DNA of 64,000 nt from Bacteroides coprosuis DSM 18011. GTDB lineage: Bacteria > Bacteroidota > Bacteroidia > Bacteroidales > Bacteroidaceae. Within the stretch, counting starts at the first letter, position 1. Every line of letters begins with the position of its first letter. Below the pieces are notes generated by a model. That model saw only the letters and a program-made list of their open reading frames with translations, did not search any database and was not told where the DNA came from. The stretch is taken from the NCBI GenBank assembly GCA_000212915.1, contig CM001167.1, forward strand, positions 1,046,780-1,110,779. The letters are read 5' to 3'. Of the stretch, positions 10,293 through 19,300 are shown one piece after another. The position numbers and the translations under genes were made by a program.

Positions 10293-10385
10293 TTATTTTT
10301 TGCTTTTATGTCTGTTCTTTCTTAATCTTTTTTTACGCTTGTGAGTAGACATTTTATGTCTTTTTTTCTTCTTTCCGCTTGGCAT
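10293..10385 (-). CDS. 30-residue basic protein, AURKAIP1/COX24 (mS38-like) ribosome-associated peptide
   Basis: The minus strand encodes a 30-residue peptide beginning MPSGKKKKRHKMSTHKRKKR, with 18 or more Lys/Arg residues. It matches the very short AURKAIP1/COX24-domain proteins conserved in Bacteroidetes and related to mitochondrial ribosomal protein mS38. It begins 28 bp after the HU stop, so it may be co-transcribed with HU. It is probably a small ribosomal subunit component; that role is inferred from the mitochondrial homologue. It is shorter than typical gene-calling cut-offs and easily missed. Confidence 0.8.
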   Translation of the reverse strand: MPSGKKKKRHKMSTHKRKKRLRKNRHKSKK

Positions 10386-10412
10386 AGCTTCAAAATTTTA
10401 TGGTTAATACTC

Positions 10413-10697
10413 TTATTTATTATGTTTTTTTACAGCTTCAGTAAAAGTTTTAGAAGGCTTGAATGCAGGAATGTTATGCTCAGGAATAATAATAGTCGTA
10501 TTCTTTGAGATATTTCTTGCTGTTTTTTGCGCTCTTTTTTTCACAATAAAGCTTCCAAAACCACGAAGGTACACATTTTCATCGTTAACTAACGAATCTT
10601 TTACAACATCCATGAATGCCTCAATGGTATTTAAAGCTGTAACTTTATCAATTCCAGTCTTTTTAGTAATCTCGTTTACAATATCCGCTTTTGTCAT
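10413..10697 (-). CDS. HU-family DNA-binding protein
   Basis: The 94-residue protein has the HU/IHF fold signature (MTKADIVNEITKKTGIDK at the N-terminus and RGFGSFIVKKRAQKTARNI at about residues 45-63). It bends and compacts DNA as a dimer. The DNA-binding arm contains IIIPEHNIPAFKP in place of the more usual GRNPxTGEEIxIPA, a common Bacteroidetes variant. It is divergent from mutY, with a shared 182-bp promoter region. Confidence 0.93.
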   Translation of the reverse strand: MTKADIVNEITKKTGIDKVTALNTIEAFMDVVKDSLVNDENVYLRGFGSFIVKKRAQKTARNISKNTTIIIPEHNIPAFKPSKTFTEAVKKHNK

Positions 10698-10879
10698 TTC
10701 TTAAAAAAATAATATTACTATGTGATTCTAATTTTTTGGTTTGCAAATATATAGGTTTTTAATGACGCAAAAAAATAATTTATACCTAAATTTCCGTAAA
10801 ATAGTCATATCCTTGATCTTACTAATTTAGGAATCATATAATTAATGATTATTTTTGCTTTTATAAAATAGAAAGAATA

Positions 10880-11929
10880 TTGGAATTTTTTGGAAAAGAG
10901 ATAGAAAAGTGGTTTGATGAATATGGTCGAGATCTGCCTTGGCGTAAGACAAAAGACCCTTATTTAATATGGATATCAGAAGTTATTTTACAGCAGACTA
11001 GAGTTGTACAAGGCTTTGATTATTATATGAAATTTAAAACGAGGTTCCCTAATGTTGAGGCTTTGGCTTCTGCAGAAGAAGATGAGGTTTTAAAATACTG
11101 GCAAGGTTTAGGCTATTATTCTCGTGCACGAAATCTGCATGCTGCTGCTAAGAGTATTCAAGGTGATTTCCCTTCTACATATAAAGAAGTATTAGCGCTG
11201 AAAGGGGTAGGTGCGTATACAGCAGCTGCTATCTGTTCATTTGCTTATGATATGCCTTATGCTGTTGTTGATGGTAATGTATATCGAGTCTTGTCTCGAT
11301 ACTTAGGAATTAGTACTCCAATAGATAGCTCTTTAGGTAAAAAAGAATTCTCTGATATTGCTCAAGAATTGCTTGATAAGAATAATCCTGCTAAATACAA
11401 TCAGGCTATTATGGATTTTGGAGCTATTCAATGTGTGCCTAAAAATCCAGCTTGTGAAGATTGCCCTTTAGTGGATTCTTGTTATGCGTATGCTCATCAA
11501 ATGGTGAGTGATTTACCTGTTAAGAAAGGAATGGTAAAAGTACGTGATAGATATCTAAACTTTTTTTATATTGTACAAGGAGATTATACTTATATTGAGA
11601 AAAGAGTTGGAAAAGATATCTGGCAAAATTTATATCAGCTTCCTTTAATTGAATCCGATCGCTCTTTACCTTTAATTGAATTGTTAGAGAAGTATAAAAC
11701 GTCAGATATTTTCCTAAAGATGTCTCGTCCTAGTATTAAATTGATTGTGGACGACTATAAACATATATTGTCACATCAGCATTTACATACTACTTTTTAT
11801 CAAATAGAAGTAGATGATAATTATCAATTAGCAGATGGTTATCTTAAAATAAAACGTGCTGATTTAGATGAATATGCAATTCCTAGGTTAATTCACCTCT
11901 TTTTGGAAAAATACATAGTATTTGAATGA
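10880..11929 (+). CDS. mutY: A/G-specific adenine DNA glycosylase
   Basis: This 349-residue enzyme removes adenine mispaired with 8-oxoguanine. It has the catalytic Glu in SEVILQQTRV, a helix-hairpin-helix with LKGVGAYTAAAI and catalytic Asp in VVDGNVYRVLSR. The [4Fe-4S] cluster ligands are in CVPKNPACEDCPLVDSC (C-x6-C-x2-C-x5-C), and a NUDIX-like C-terminal domain recognises 8-oxoG. The only start consistent with the family N-terminus is TTG at 10880. ssb follows after 73 bp. Confidence 0.95.
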   Translation: MEFFGKEIEKWFDEYGRDLPWRKTKDPYLIWISEVILQQTRVVQGFDYYMKFKTRFPNVEALASAEEDEVLKYWQGLGYYSRARNLHAAAKSIQGDFPSTYKEVLALKGVGAYTAAAICSFAYDMPYAVVDGNVYRVLSRYLGISTPIDSSLGKKEFSDIAQELLDKNNPAKYNQAIMDFGAIQCVPKNPACEDCPLVDSCYAYAHQMVSDLPVKKGMVKVRDRYLNFFYIVQGDYTYIEKRVGKDIWQNLYQLPLIESDRSLPLIELLEKYKTSDIFLKMSRPSIKLIVDDYKHILSHQHLHTTFYQIEVDDNYQLADGYLKIKRADLDEYAIPRLIHLFLEKYIVFE

Positions 11930-12002
11930 ATAAAAATATTCATTTGTTGTATAATATTCATATTCTAATTAAATTTGAATTTAAACTAATTATAGATTTT
12001 AT

Positions 12003-12446
12003 ATGTCAGTTAATAAAGTAATTTTACTAGGTAACGTTGGTAAAGATCCCGACGTTCGTTATCTTGATTCAGGAATAGCTGTGGCTTCTTTTCCTTTAGC
12101 TACATCAGAACGTGCTTATACCTTAGCCAATGGTACTCATGTGCCTGAACGCACAGAATGGCATAATCTAGTTTTATGGAGAGGTTTAGCAGAAATTGCT
12201 GAAAAATATGTTCACAAAGGAGATAAGCTATACATTGAAGGCAAAATTAAAACAAGATCTTACGATGATCAGAATGGCGTTAAACGTTATATAACAGAAA
12301 TCTTTGTCGATCAAATGGAAATGCTGTCTCCCAAAAACAGTAGTACAAATGCTCCTCAAGTGGCAGCGCCACAACAATCAGCAGCACCTCAGCAATCAGC
12401 AGCACCTCAAGAGCCTGAAGATTCTTTAGATGACCTGCCGTTTTAA
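12003..12446 (+). CDS. ssb: Single-stranded DNA-binding protein
   Basis: At 147 residues it has an OB-fold domain at residues 1-110 (MSVNKVILLGNVGKDPDVRY at the start). A Gln/Ala/Pro linker with tandem repeats of QQSAAPQ follows, then the acidic tip DSLDDLPF that recruits repair and replication proteins. The start ATG fits the family exactly. It lies between mutY and gldE in an arrangement conserved in Bacteroidetes. Confidence 0.97.
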   Translation: MSVNKVILLGNVGKDPDVRYLDSGIAVASFPLATSERAYTLANGTHVPERTEWHNLVLWRGLAEIAEKYVHKGDKLYIEGKIKTRSYDDQNGVKRYITEIFVDQMEMLSPKNSSTNAPQVAAPQQSAAPQQSAAPQEPEDSLDDLPF

Positions 12447-12508
12447 TAAACGTACATCAAGAATATAAAAATTCTTTTTGTACCATGTTTCACTAAATAA
12501 AAACCCTT

Positions 12509-13867
12509 TTGGAATCAGACACGTTTTTGTATCAATTAGCATCAATCACAGATGGAATTATTATAAATAATCCTTCTTTGCCCGCTATAATATCTATTGT
12601 TTTAGCGGGGTTGCTATTGATTGTATCAGGATTTGCATCGGCTTCTGAAATAGCATTCTTTTCATTAAGTCCTTCAGACTTAAATACAATTCAAGAAAAA
12701 GAACATCCATCAGATCTTATTATAAGTAAATTACTAGAACAATCTGAACGATTGCTTGCTACCATTCTTATCACAAACAACTTCGTAAATGTTACAATCA
12801 TTTTGCTTTGTAATTTCTTCTTTATGAATGTGTTTGAATTTACTTCGCGAGTAGCAGAATTTTTTATAATAACCGTAGTTCTAACTTTTTTATTATTGTT
12901 ATTTGGAGAAATAATACCTAAAATTTACTCTGCCCAGAAAACTCTTGCTTTTTGCAGGTTTGCTGCCCCAGGAATTGCATTCTTTAAAAAAGTATTTAGA
13001 CCAATAGCTTCTGTATTGGTTCGTTCATCAAACTTTATGAGTAAACGTTTACATACGAAAGCAAATTATAATATCTCTGTTGATGAGCTTTCCCATGCTT
13101 TGGAGCTAACTGATAAAACTGAAATATCGGAAGAAAATACAATTCTTGAGGGTATTATTCGTTTTGGAGGGGAAACTGCTAAAGAGGTTATGACTTCTAG
13201 ATTAGATATGGTAGATTTAGAAATAAAAACCCCTTATCAAGAAGTATTAAAATGCATTATTGAAAATGTTTATTCTCGTATTCCTATTTATAACGATAAT
13301 CGCGATAATATTTGTGGGGTTTTGTATATAAAAGACCTTCTACCTCATTTAAATAAAGGGGATAATTTTCGTTGGCAATCTATTATAAGACCAGCCTATT
13401 TTGTGCCAGAAACTAAAATGATAGATGATTTATTACGAGATTTTCAGGCAAATAAAGTACACATTGCTATTGTTGTCGATGAGTTTGGTGGTACGTCTGG
13501 ACTGATAACTATGGAAGATATCATTGAGGAGATTGTAGGGGAAATCCAAGATGAATACGATGAAGATGAAAGTACATTCAGGAAAATAAGTGATAATAGC
13601 TGGGTGTTTGAAGCGAAGACACAATTATCCGATTTTTATAAAGAAACTCATATTGATGAGGAAGAGTTCGATAAGATAGTAGGAGGAGCCGATACAATCG
13701 GTGGTTTACTACTAGAAATAAAAGGGGAGTTCCCTGCTCTTCATGAAAAAGTAGTTTATAAAAATTATGAATTTGAAGTATTGGCTAAAGATAATCGTAG
13801 AATTCTTAAAGTAAAACTAACTATTCATCCTCCTGTAGATGAGGAGAGCGATAATGATGATGAGTAA
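12509..13867 (+). CDS. gldE: GldE-type CNNM/CorC (hemolysin-like) membrane protein
   Basis: The 452-residue protein has an N-terminal CNNM (DUF21) domain with three to four membrane helices (about residues 20-180). A CBS-domain pair follows (about 215-335, including SRIPIYNDNRDNICGVLYIK) and then a CorC/HlyC transporter-associated domain (about 355-440). It is the GldE family, named for gliding motility but present in non-gliding Bacteroides, and probably handles divalent cations. The reading frame offers TTG at 12509 as the first start. Its stop overlaps the ATG of the phosphopantetheinyl transferase gene by one base (TAATG), so the two are translationally coupled. Confidence 0.88.
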   Translation: MESDTFLYQLASITDGIIINNPSLPAIISIVLAGLLLIVSGFASASEIAFFSLSPSDLNTIQEKEHPSDLIISKLLEQSERLLATILITNNFVNVTIILLCNFFFMNVFEFTSRVAEFFIITVVLTFLLLLFGEIIPKIYSAQKTLAFCRFAAPGIAFFKKVFRPIASVLVRSSNFMSKRLHTKANYNISVDELSHALELTDKTEISEENTILEGIIRFGGETAKEVMTSRLDMVDLEIKTPYQEVLKCIIENVYSRIPIYNDNRDNICGVLYIKDLLPHLNKGDNFRWQSIIRPAYFVPETKMIDDLLRDFQANKVHIAIVVDEFGGTSGLITMEDIIEEIVGEIQDEYDEDESTFRKISDNSWVFEAKTQLSDFYKETHIDEEEFDKIVGGADTIGGLLLEIKGEFPALHEKVVYKNYEFEVLAKDNRRILKVKLTIHPPVDEESDNDDE

Positions 13868-14490
13868 TGGCTCTTTTTTTTAAACAGCAATCAGAAGATA
13901 CAATATTAGGCGTATGGAAAATGAGTGAATCTCTTGAGGAAATTCAGCAGCATCCATATGCTTTTCCTTTTGTAGAACAGGCAAAGGATTTTAAGTCAGA
14001 GAATAGACAAAAGGAATGGCTTTCTGTTAGAGTTTTGATACATACACTTCTTGATGAGAAGAAAGAAATAGAATATGATGCTTTAGGAGCCCCTTATTTG
14101 GCTGATCGCTCTTATCATATAGGGATAACTCATACTGTCGGTTTCGTTGCTGTAATTCTGGCTAAAACAAGTCGTGTTGCTATAGATATAGAGCTTATAA
14201 GTGATAGAGTACATCGTTTAGCCCATCGTGTATTCCATTCCGATGAGTTTTTTTACCCAACAAATGATTTTTTATATTATGAACTGCTTATTTGGTGTGC
14301 TAAAGAAACCCAATTTAAATTACTCGGATTATCGGAGATAGACTTTAAATCTCATATTAGAGTTTGTCCTTTCTCTATTGCTGATGGAGAATACTTTTAT
14401 GTTCAAGAGTTTAAAACTGCAATATCTCAGAAAGTTAAAATTCAATATCGTATTACTGATCAATATGTTTTAACATATGCTAAGGCATAA
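13867..14490 (+). CDS. 4'-phosphopantetheinyl transferase, Sfp/Gsp type
   Basis: The 207-residue enzyme transfers phosphopantetheine from CoA to carrier proteins. It shows the Sfp-type metal site in AIDIEL (about residue 99) and the conserved WCAKETQFKL motif (about 142). It starts within the gldE stop, a fusion-like coupling seen across Bacteroidetes. The natural acceptor could be an acyl carrier protein or an unlinked carrier domain; no polyketide or peptide synthetase gene is in this window. The U-tract of an opposite-strand terminator overlaps its stop codon. Confidence 0.85.
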   Translation: MALFFKQQSEDTILGVWKMSESLEEIQQHPYAFPFVEQAKDFKSENRQKEWLSVRVLIHTLLDEKKEIEYDALGAPYLADRSYHIGITHTVGFVAVILAKTSRVAIDIELISDRVHRLAHRVFHSDEFFYPTNDFLYYELLIWCAKETQFKLLGLSEIDFKSHIRVCPFSIADGEYFYVQEFKTAISQKVKIQYRITDQYVLTYAKA

Positions 14491-14523
14491 AAAATGTCCA
14501 GACGAATTCACATCGGCTGGACA
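14489..14523 (-). terminator. Terminator facing the minus strand, ending the orphan riboswitch transcript
   Basis: The hairpin TGTCCAGCCGA / TCGTCTGGACA is read on the minus strand and followed immediately by six T. On the plus strand the hairpin is not followed by a T tract, so its polarity points to the riboswitch transcript rather than to the transferase gene. Confidence 0.75.
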
Positions 14524-14661
14524 TTCTAAATAAACTTGGCAGAGTTTATTTTCTACTTTTCGTGAATAAAATCTGGAAAATAAATGCACACTATATGGAA
14601 ACTATAATGACATTTTGATTCAGAACTTTTTCCTCGAAAGAAATGAAAATACAGATTACAA

Positions 14662-14832
14662 TAGCAGGTCTTCTGACTTATCTCAGTAAATAGACGCCTT
14701 CCCAGAATAATCCAGTGGCTTTTTAAAGTCATTCTTTTGTCTATCACCAATAATGAGAATTACAGCAGCGGGACTGTCTAGGATTTTCACCTAATTCCCT
14801 CTTATTACTTTTCTAGTGGCAGCAGAAAAGTA
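14662..14832 (-). ncRNA. Cobalamin (B12) riboswitch, minus strand, no gene downstream
   Basis: On the minus strand the order of conserved elements is that of a cobalamin riboswitch. The 5' part has GGGAATTAGGTGAAAATCC, then GACAGTCCCGCTGCTGTAAT, a GCCACTGG...GGGAAGGC domain, and finally the diagnostic AGTCAGAAGACCTGC box at 14664-14678. A near-consensus promoter stands immediately upstream and a minus-facing terminator at 14489-14523 ends the transcript. The 140 nt between aptamer and terminator hold only a 3-codon ATG frame and a 12-codon GTG frame. The next gene in that direction, the phosphopantetheinyl transferase, is antisense, so this is an orphan. Confidence 0.85.
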
Positions 14833-14845
14833 AACTATTGTATTA

Positions 14846-14877
14846 CAAATATAAAAGAATTTATTCTGTAGAACAAA
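14846..14877 (-). promoter_or_regulatory. Bacteroides-type promoter for the orphan riboswitch
   Basis: On the minus strand, TTTG (14877-14874) is followed after 20 bp by TATATTTG (14853-14846). This is an exact match to the Bacteroides -33 TTTG / -7 TAnnTTTG consensus. Transcription would begin just before the aptamer. Confidence 0.75.
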
Positions 14878-14897
14878 TAACTTGAAAGGAATGAATT

Positions 14898-15860
14898 CTA
14901 TATTTGCTCTAAAGTTGCTAATATTTCTTCAAGAGCTTTGTCTTTCAGTATCACCTTTTTATCTTTATCTAAAAGATAGAGTGATGGTGTAGCTCTTAAA
15001 TCATACAGACGATTTAATGTGATTGTTAAATCTTTGTCATATCCACTTATCCACTCTTTTGGAAAATCTTTAGAGTGTTCTTTCCACTCTTCAAAATTAT
15101 CCTCTGGATTAATAGATACTATCTGGAGTATTTTATTTTGGATGAGCTTATTTACTAAAGGCGATTCTTTTAATACTTCTACTGTATGTGCACAAACATT
15201 GCAGCTTGGATCGTTAAAGAATAGAAGGATATATTTATTAGATTGGACTTGTGATAACTGACCTTTCTTTCCTGTTAACGTAGTAAATGTAAAATCTTGT
15301 ACCTTTTCGCCTTCATTGTTCTTTTGAATAACTTCATATATAAAGTTGATATGTTCTTTTTCTGTGTCCGATAAATTTTTACTAGCTAATAAAACCTCAC
15401 AAATAGGAATATAAAGCTTGTCATTACGTAGTGGAGAATTAGCAAAGTAGAGGTATTTATCTGCTAGTTCATAAAATTGCCTGAAGGCCGTACTATCTTG
15501 AGTGTCTAACTGGGTGTAAAAGTTTTTTAGTAGAGAAGTGTAGTCTTCTCTTTTAGGATTAAATTGTTGCATCAAATCAATCCAGTTGACCCAACTTTGC
15601 TCAATCATGTCTTGGTTATATTGTACAGAAGAATCTCCGAAATTTAGATTATCCCAATAATGCTCTGATAAGAATTTTCCTCTATCTTCTGCTTGGGTAT
15701 ATATAATTGGTATTTCAGGGTAAGGAAATTCCGTAATTAATACTTCACTTTTTGTATTAGTAGATTTATTCTCTTGTGGTATTTTTGATGTTTTAGTATT
15801 GCCACATGCAGTTAATATAAATAAAAATATAAAGCTGGAATAAAAAATAGTTCTTTTCAT
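14898..15860 (-). CDS. Lipoprotein with DUF5106 and thioredoxin-like (TlpA) domain
   Basis: At 320 residues it has a lipoprotein signal (LFILTACGN, Cys at about residue 19), a DUF5106 helical domain (about 45-185) and a C-terminal thioredoxin fold (about 190-320). The redox motif is DPSCNVCAH (CxxC). It likely acts as an envelope-anchored thiol oxidoreductase. It is 11 bp downstream of the histidine kinase gene, so it belongs to the same transcription unit. The redox partner is unknown. Confidence 0.82.
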   Translation of the reverse strand: MKRTIFYSSFIFLFILTACGNTKTSKIPQENKSTNTKSEVLITEFPYPEIPIIYTQAEDRGKFLSEHYWDNLNFGDSSVQYNQDMIEQSWVNWIDLMQQFNPKREDYTSLLKNFYTQLDTQDSTAFRQFYELADKYLYFANSPLRNDKLYIPICEVLLASKNLSDTEKEHINFIYEVIQKNNEGEKVQDFTFTTLTGKKGQLSQVQSNKYILLFFNDPSCNVCAHTVEVLKESPLVNKLIQNKILQIVSINPEDNFEEWKEHSKDFPKEWISGYDKDLTITLNRLYDLRATPSLYLLDKDKKVILKDKALEEILATLEQI

Positions 15861-15871
15861 AAGGCTTAAAG

Positions 15872-17653
15872 TTATTCAGTAATTTTTGGTAGAGTGAAGA
15901 CAAATTCAATTCCTTTGCCTTCACTACTTTTTACAAGGATGCTTCCTTGATGTAAGAGAATTGAATTCTTAACAATAGCTAGTCCAAGTCCTGTTCCACC
16001 CAATTTACGAGATCGTCCTTTATCTACCCTGTAAAATCTTTCAAATAAACGGTTTAGATGTTCACTTGGTATTCCTACACCTGTATCACGATAGCTAAAG
16101 AAATAATATTCATCTGTTTCCTTAAAGCAAGATAAAAAGATTTCAATATGTTCTCCTGCATGGGCGATAGAGTTATCTAATAGGTTTCTAAATATGGAAT
16201 AGAGTAGAGAGTAGTTGCCCTTAACATGTATAGGAGAAGGTAATTCATTGTGGACTATGATATTTTTTTTGCGAAGATCTAGTTCAATTTCCTCTAGAAT
16301 CGTTTGAACAAGAAGATTTATATCCATATCCTGATTGTCATACATATCACTAGATTCCTCTATACGTGTTAGTATAGATAAATCTTGCAATAGTCTAGCC
16401 AGTCTATTACTTTGAGCAAAACAGCGTTGTAAAAAGCTTATTCTCTTTTCCTCAGATAGGTTTGGATGTTCTACAATTGTCTCTAGATATCCTTGAATAC
16501 TACTTACAGGAGTCTTTAGTTCATGAGCTATATTTTGAGTTAATTGTTTCTTAAGTTGAATTTTTTCTTCTTCTTTGGTTACATCATTGATGGAAAACTC
16601 GAAACTCATATCATCAAATACGATGCATTCAATAATAAATGTTTTTCCATTTTTTTCTATAGATATATTTCTGCGTCTATCTTTTATTTGTGAAGGAGAT
16701 TGTTGCACTTCATTGATGAACTGAATTATAGGTTCGAATTCTTTTATTTGGAAAACCTCTTCACTGTTTTTTAGATTGATATCTGATATATGGTTGCAAT
16801 AGCGAAGAAATAATTTATTGACAAGAATTTCGGTTCTATTAGCAGAGAAAATACCTAATCCTTCTCGAGAGAATTGTAAGTGAGCAAAAAGTTTGTCTTT
16901 CTCTATGCTTAAAGCCTCTTTTGTGTCTTGTAGTTTACGATAGACATTGATGATATGTCTTGTTACTTCACCCATCTCTCCGCTAGAGTATGGAGCTTCA
17001 CTTTCCCATTGTATATACTTATCTTCCTCGGCTCGTTGAGTAAATTTTCTTAATTTCCTTATTGCTTGACCTAGTTTGGCTGTATAGCTGTAAAAAAGAG
17101 AAATTAGAAGAACAGAGATAATAAAACTAAAAGTTAGATAGCGAGTGTCACTTTGTAGGGTGCTCTTTAACATACTATCATAGGGAACAGCTGTGCGGAT
17201 TATATAGTTTGGATAAATAGTAGCTGAGAAAAAGTAAGGGGTAGAGGTAGAGTGGTCTTTCCTAATTTGATAACCACTTCCTTTTTCTAATGCTTGTTTA
17301 ATTTCTTCATTATCCCAATATCCCATTTGAATAATAGTAGCATCTGGAGCATAAGAGTCGAAAACGATTTGTCTTCCTTTCTTTATGATTGTAAGTTTAA
17401 TATTGGGTAGATCTACTAGGTATTTATCGATATAGAATTGTATCTGTTCTTTGTTGTCAAGATTGGGTAAAAGTGTGTACATTCTATTGTTAATACCTTG
17501 AAGTTTGGTATTAAACAACTCAACACGATACACCTTCTCTCTTTGGTACTGATATACAATAAAACTTCCCGCAAAGAGAAGGAATAGTAGTAATACAGTC
17601 AAGAATAAGCGATTGTGAAATTGGATAAAATGCTTTTTCTTGTTCATTAGCAT
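15872..17653 (-). CDS. Membrane sensor histidine kinase, PhoR/OmpR-type partner
   Basis: The 593-residue kinase has two membrane segments (about residues 13-35 and 172-193) around a periplasmic sensor domain, a HAMP-like linker, and a PAS-like region (about 245-355). The phosphoacceptor domain has NIAHELKTPVSSIQGY (His about 377), and the ATPase domain has NLLDNSIAH, DTGVGIP and GTGLGLAIVK. It overlaps the response-regulator stop by one base, which indicates translational coupling. The signal sensed is unknown; the downstream redox lipoprotein suggests an envelope stimulus. Confidence 0.92.
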   Translation of the reverse strand: MLMNKKKHFIQFHNRLFLTVLLLFLLFAGSFIVYQYQREKVYRVELFNTKLQGINNRMYTLLPNLDNKEQIQFYIDKYLVDLPNIKLTIIKKGRQIVFDSYAPDATIIQMGYWDNEEIKQALEKGSGYQIRKDHSTSTPYFFSATIYPNYIIRTAVPYDSMLKSTLQSDTRYLTFSFIISVLLISLFYSYTAKLGQAIRKLRKFTQRAEEDKYIQWESEAPYSSGEMGEVTRHIINVYRKLQDTKEALSIEKDKLFAHLQFSREGLGIFSANRTEILVNKLFLRYCNHISDINLKNSEEVFQIKEFEPIIQFINEVQQSPSQIKDRRRNISIEKNGKTFIIECIVFDDMSFEFSINDVTKEEEKIQLKKQLTQNIAHELKTPVSSIQGYLETIVEHPNLSEEKRISFLQRCFAQSNRLARLLQDLSILTRIEESSDMYDNQDMDINLLVQTILEEIELDLRKKNIIVHNELPSPIHVKGNYSLLYSIFRNLLDNSIAHAGEHIEIFLSCFKETDEYYFFSYRDTGVGIPSEHLNRLFERFYRVDKGRSRKLGGTGLGLAIVKNSILLHQGSILVKSSEGKGIEFVFTLPKITE

Positions 17654-18342
17654 TATTTAGTTTCAAAACAATACCCGTAACCAAGTCTAGTAACTAAGTT
17701 TTTATCATAATGTCCAATCTTCTTTCTGATACGAGTAATGTTTACGTCCACAGTTCTGTCTGAAATATCTTCTTCATTCACCCATACTTTATCCAGAATT
17801 TCTTGTCTAGAGAAAACTCTATCTTTTTGTTCCAGTAATAGCTGTAATATTTCAAATTCTCTTTTAGTTAAAGATATGTCTTCACCATCAATAGTTACTT
17901 TCTTTTGTTCTAAGTCTATAACAAGTGTATTATAAACTAATTTGGCTGTAGATTTAACTTTACCACCTTCATTTGTTCTCTTTAGTACAGCTTTGATGCG
18001 TATTAACACTTCTCGGAGGGAGAATGGTTTAGATATATAGTCATCTGCGCCTGCATTGAAACCTGCAACCATGTCGTTTTCTGTATCTTTTGCTGTTAAG
18101 AAAATAATGGGTGTTTTTTCGGTTTCTTTCTGTTCTCTAAGCATTGAAGCTAATCGGTATCCTGATATTTCTCCCATCATAACATCTAGTAGAAATAGAT
18201 CATATTTACTTAAGTCCATAGCTAAAGCTTCTTCGGCAGAGTTTGCTGCATCTACAGAGTAACCTGCATCTTCTAAATTGAATTGTAAGATGTCGCATAG
18301 ATCTTCTTCATCATCAACGACTAGTATGTGGAAACGATTCAT
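17653..18342 (-). CDS. OmpR/PhoB-family response regulator
   Basis: The 229-residue protein has a receiver domain (acidic pair at D10/D11, phosphoacceptor D53 in LLDVMM, conserved Lys in ISKPFS) and an OmpR winged-helix DNA-binding domain (about 130-228, with LTKREFEILQLL and DRTVDVNITRIRKKIG). It is first in the operon with the kinase and the DUF5106 lipoprotein. It differs from B. fragilis RprY in its N-terminus, so I give no symbol. Targets are unknown. Confidence 0.93.
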   Translation of the reverse strand: MNRFHILVVDDEEDLCDILQFNLEDAGYSVDAANSAEEALAMDLSKYDLFLLDVMMGEISGYRLASMLREQKETEKTPIIFLTAKDTENDMVAGFNAGADDYISKPFSLREVLIRIKAVLKRTNEGGKVKSTAKLVYNTLVIDLEQKKVTIDGEDISLTKREFEILQLLLEQKDRVFSRQEILDKVWVNEEDISDRTVDVNITRIRKKIGHYDKNLVTRLGYGYCFETK

Positions 18343-18422
18343 AATCTTATTGTTTTATGCTAAGTTAATTAACTTAATTGATATGTTATTAATATAACAA
18401 ATAAAAATATTTTACGGTTTGT

Positions 18423-19286
18423 CTATTCTGTAAGAATTTTTAAAGAATCTATTTTATTTTCAGTTGAATCTTTACTTTCAATCAGAGCTTCTGTTTTCGT
18501 ATATTCTTTTTGATCTAGATATACATTGGGCCTTAGTACTCTAATTCCTGTCCAATTTTTATTCCTTTGGAGCATTGTGCTTAGGGGTATAGGCTCTATT
18601 ATTACTTTTCCCTTAGCCGATGAAGCATGTAGTAAATGTAATTGACCGCCTTGGTATATTGCAAAACCGACATGACTGATATCTAATCCGTAGATGCCTA
18701 CTGTTAGCGCAATAATATCTCCATTCTTAATCCAAGGCAATCCCTCTGTAGGTAGTTTTTGTTCAGGTAGCCATTTAATAATTGTTCCCGATATACTTTT
18801 CTCTACTTCCGCTATTTCTTCCCTGTTTTGAGAAGAATTACTCAAGTGTTTATAATATTGTGGGTGTGTAGACATGTAGGATAAGGCTATGTACATACTA
18901 TCAGTAGCCTCTAGAGCAGTAATGTCAGTGATGAATTTATTTTTTTCACCTTCTTGGATCCATTCTGAAAAATAATGAAGTCGGGACGTATATCCATTAA
19001 TAATGCCGTCTCTATATCTTATTTTTTGAAGAAAAGTTTTTTCTGATTGTTTATTGATACTGTCAAGTTGAGCTAAACTTTGAGCTAATACATACTCTAC
19101 AAAAGTAGTGCAATCTACAGCCTTTTTGTTTTCTACTAATTTTTCTTGGTGTCCAAACTCTAGTGTGTGAGCTCTATAAGGGGTACCAATATACTGTAAT
19201 GCATTCTTGATTATGAGGTTTTGATTCTCTTGAGCATTGCCTGATAGAAAAAAAAGAATAGAGAAAAAGAAGAATACTTTTTTCAT
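18423..19286 (-). CDS. DUF1460 secreted amidase-like protein (NlpC/P60-related fold)
   Basis: At 287 residues it has a signal peptide (residues 1-18) and a DUF1460 domain. The likely catalytic Cys is in KKAVDCTTFVEYVLAQ (about residue 59), and the His is in DISHVGFAIYQGGQLHLLHASS (in part; about 205-225). Characterised DUF1460 proteins act on cell-wall peptides (gamma-glutamyl bonds in recycled murein). It reads toward the two-component operon but is separated from it by an 80-bp gap. The substrate is inferred from the family. Confidence 0.82.
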   Translation of the reverse strand: MKKVFFFFSILFFLSGNAQENQNLIIKNALQYIGTPYRAHTLEFGHQEKLVENKKAVDCTTFVEYVLAQSLAQLDSINKQSEKTFLQKIRYRDGIINGYTSRLHYFSEWIQEGEKNKFITDITALEATDSMYIALSYMSTHPQYYKHLSNSSQNREEIAEVEKSISGTIIKWLPEQKLPTEGLPWIKNGDIIALTVGIYGLDISHVGFAIYQGGQLHLLHASSAKGKVIIEPIPLSTMLQRNKNWTGIRVLRPNVYLDQKEYTKTEALIESKDSTENKIDSLKILTE

Positions 19287-19300
19287 AGATTGAGAATTTA

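Noticed and set aside
14553-14750. 65-codon minus-strand frame overlapping the riboswitch
   Set aside because: Most of it lies in the conserved aptamer, which explains the base conservation; no family similarity or ribosome-binding site is seen.
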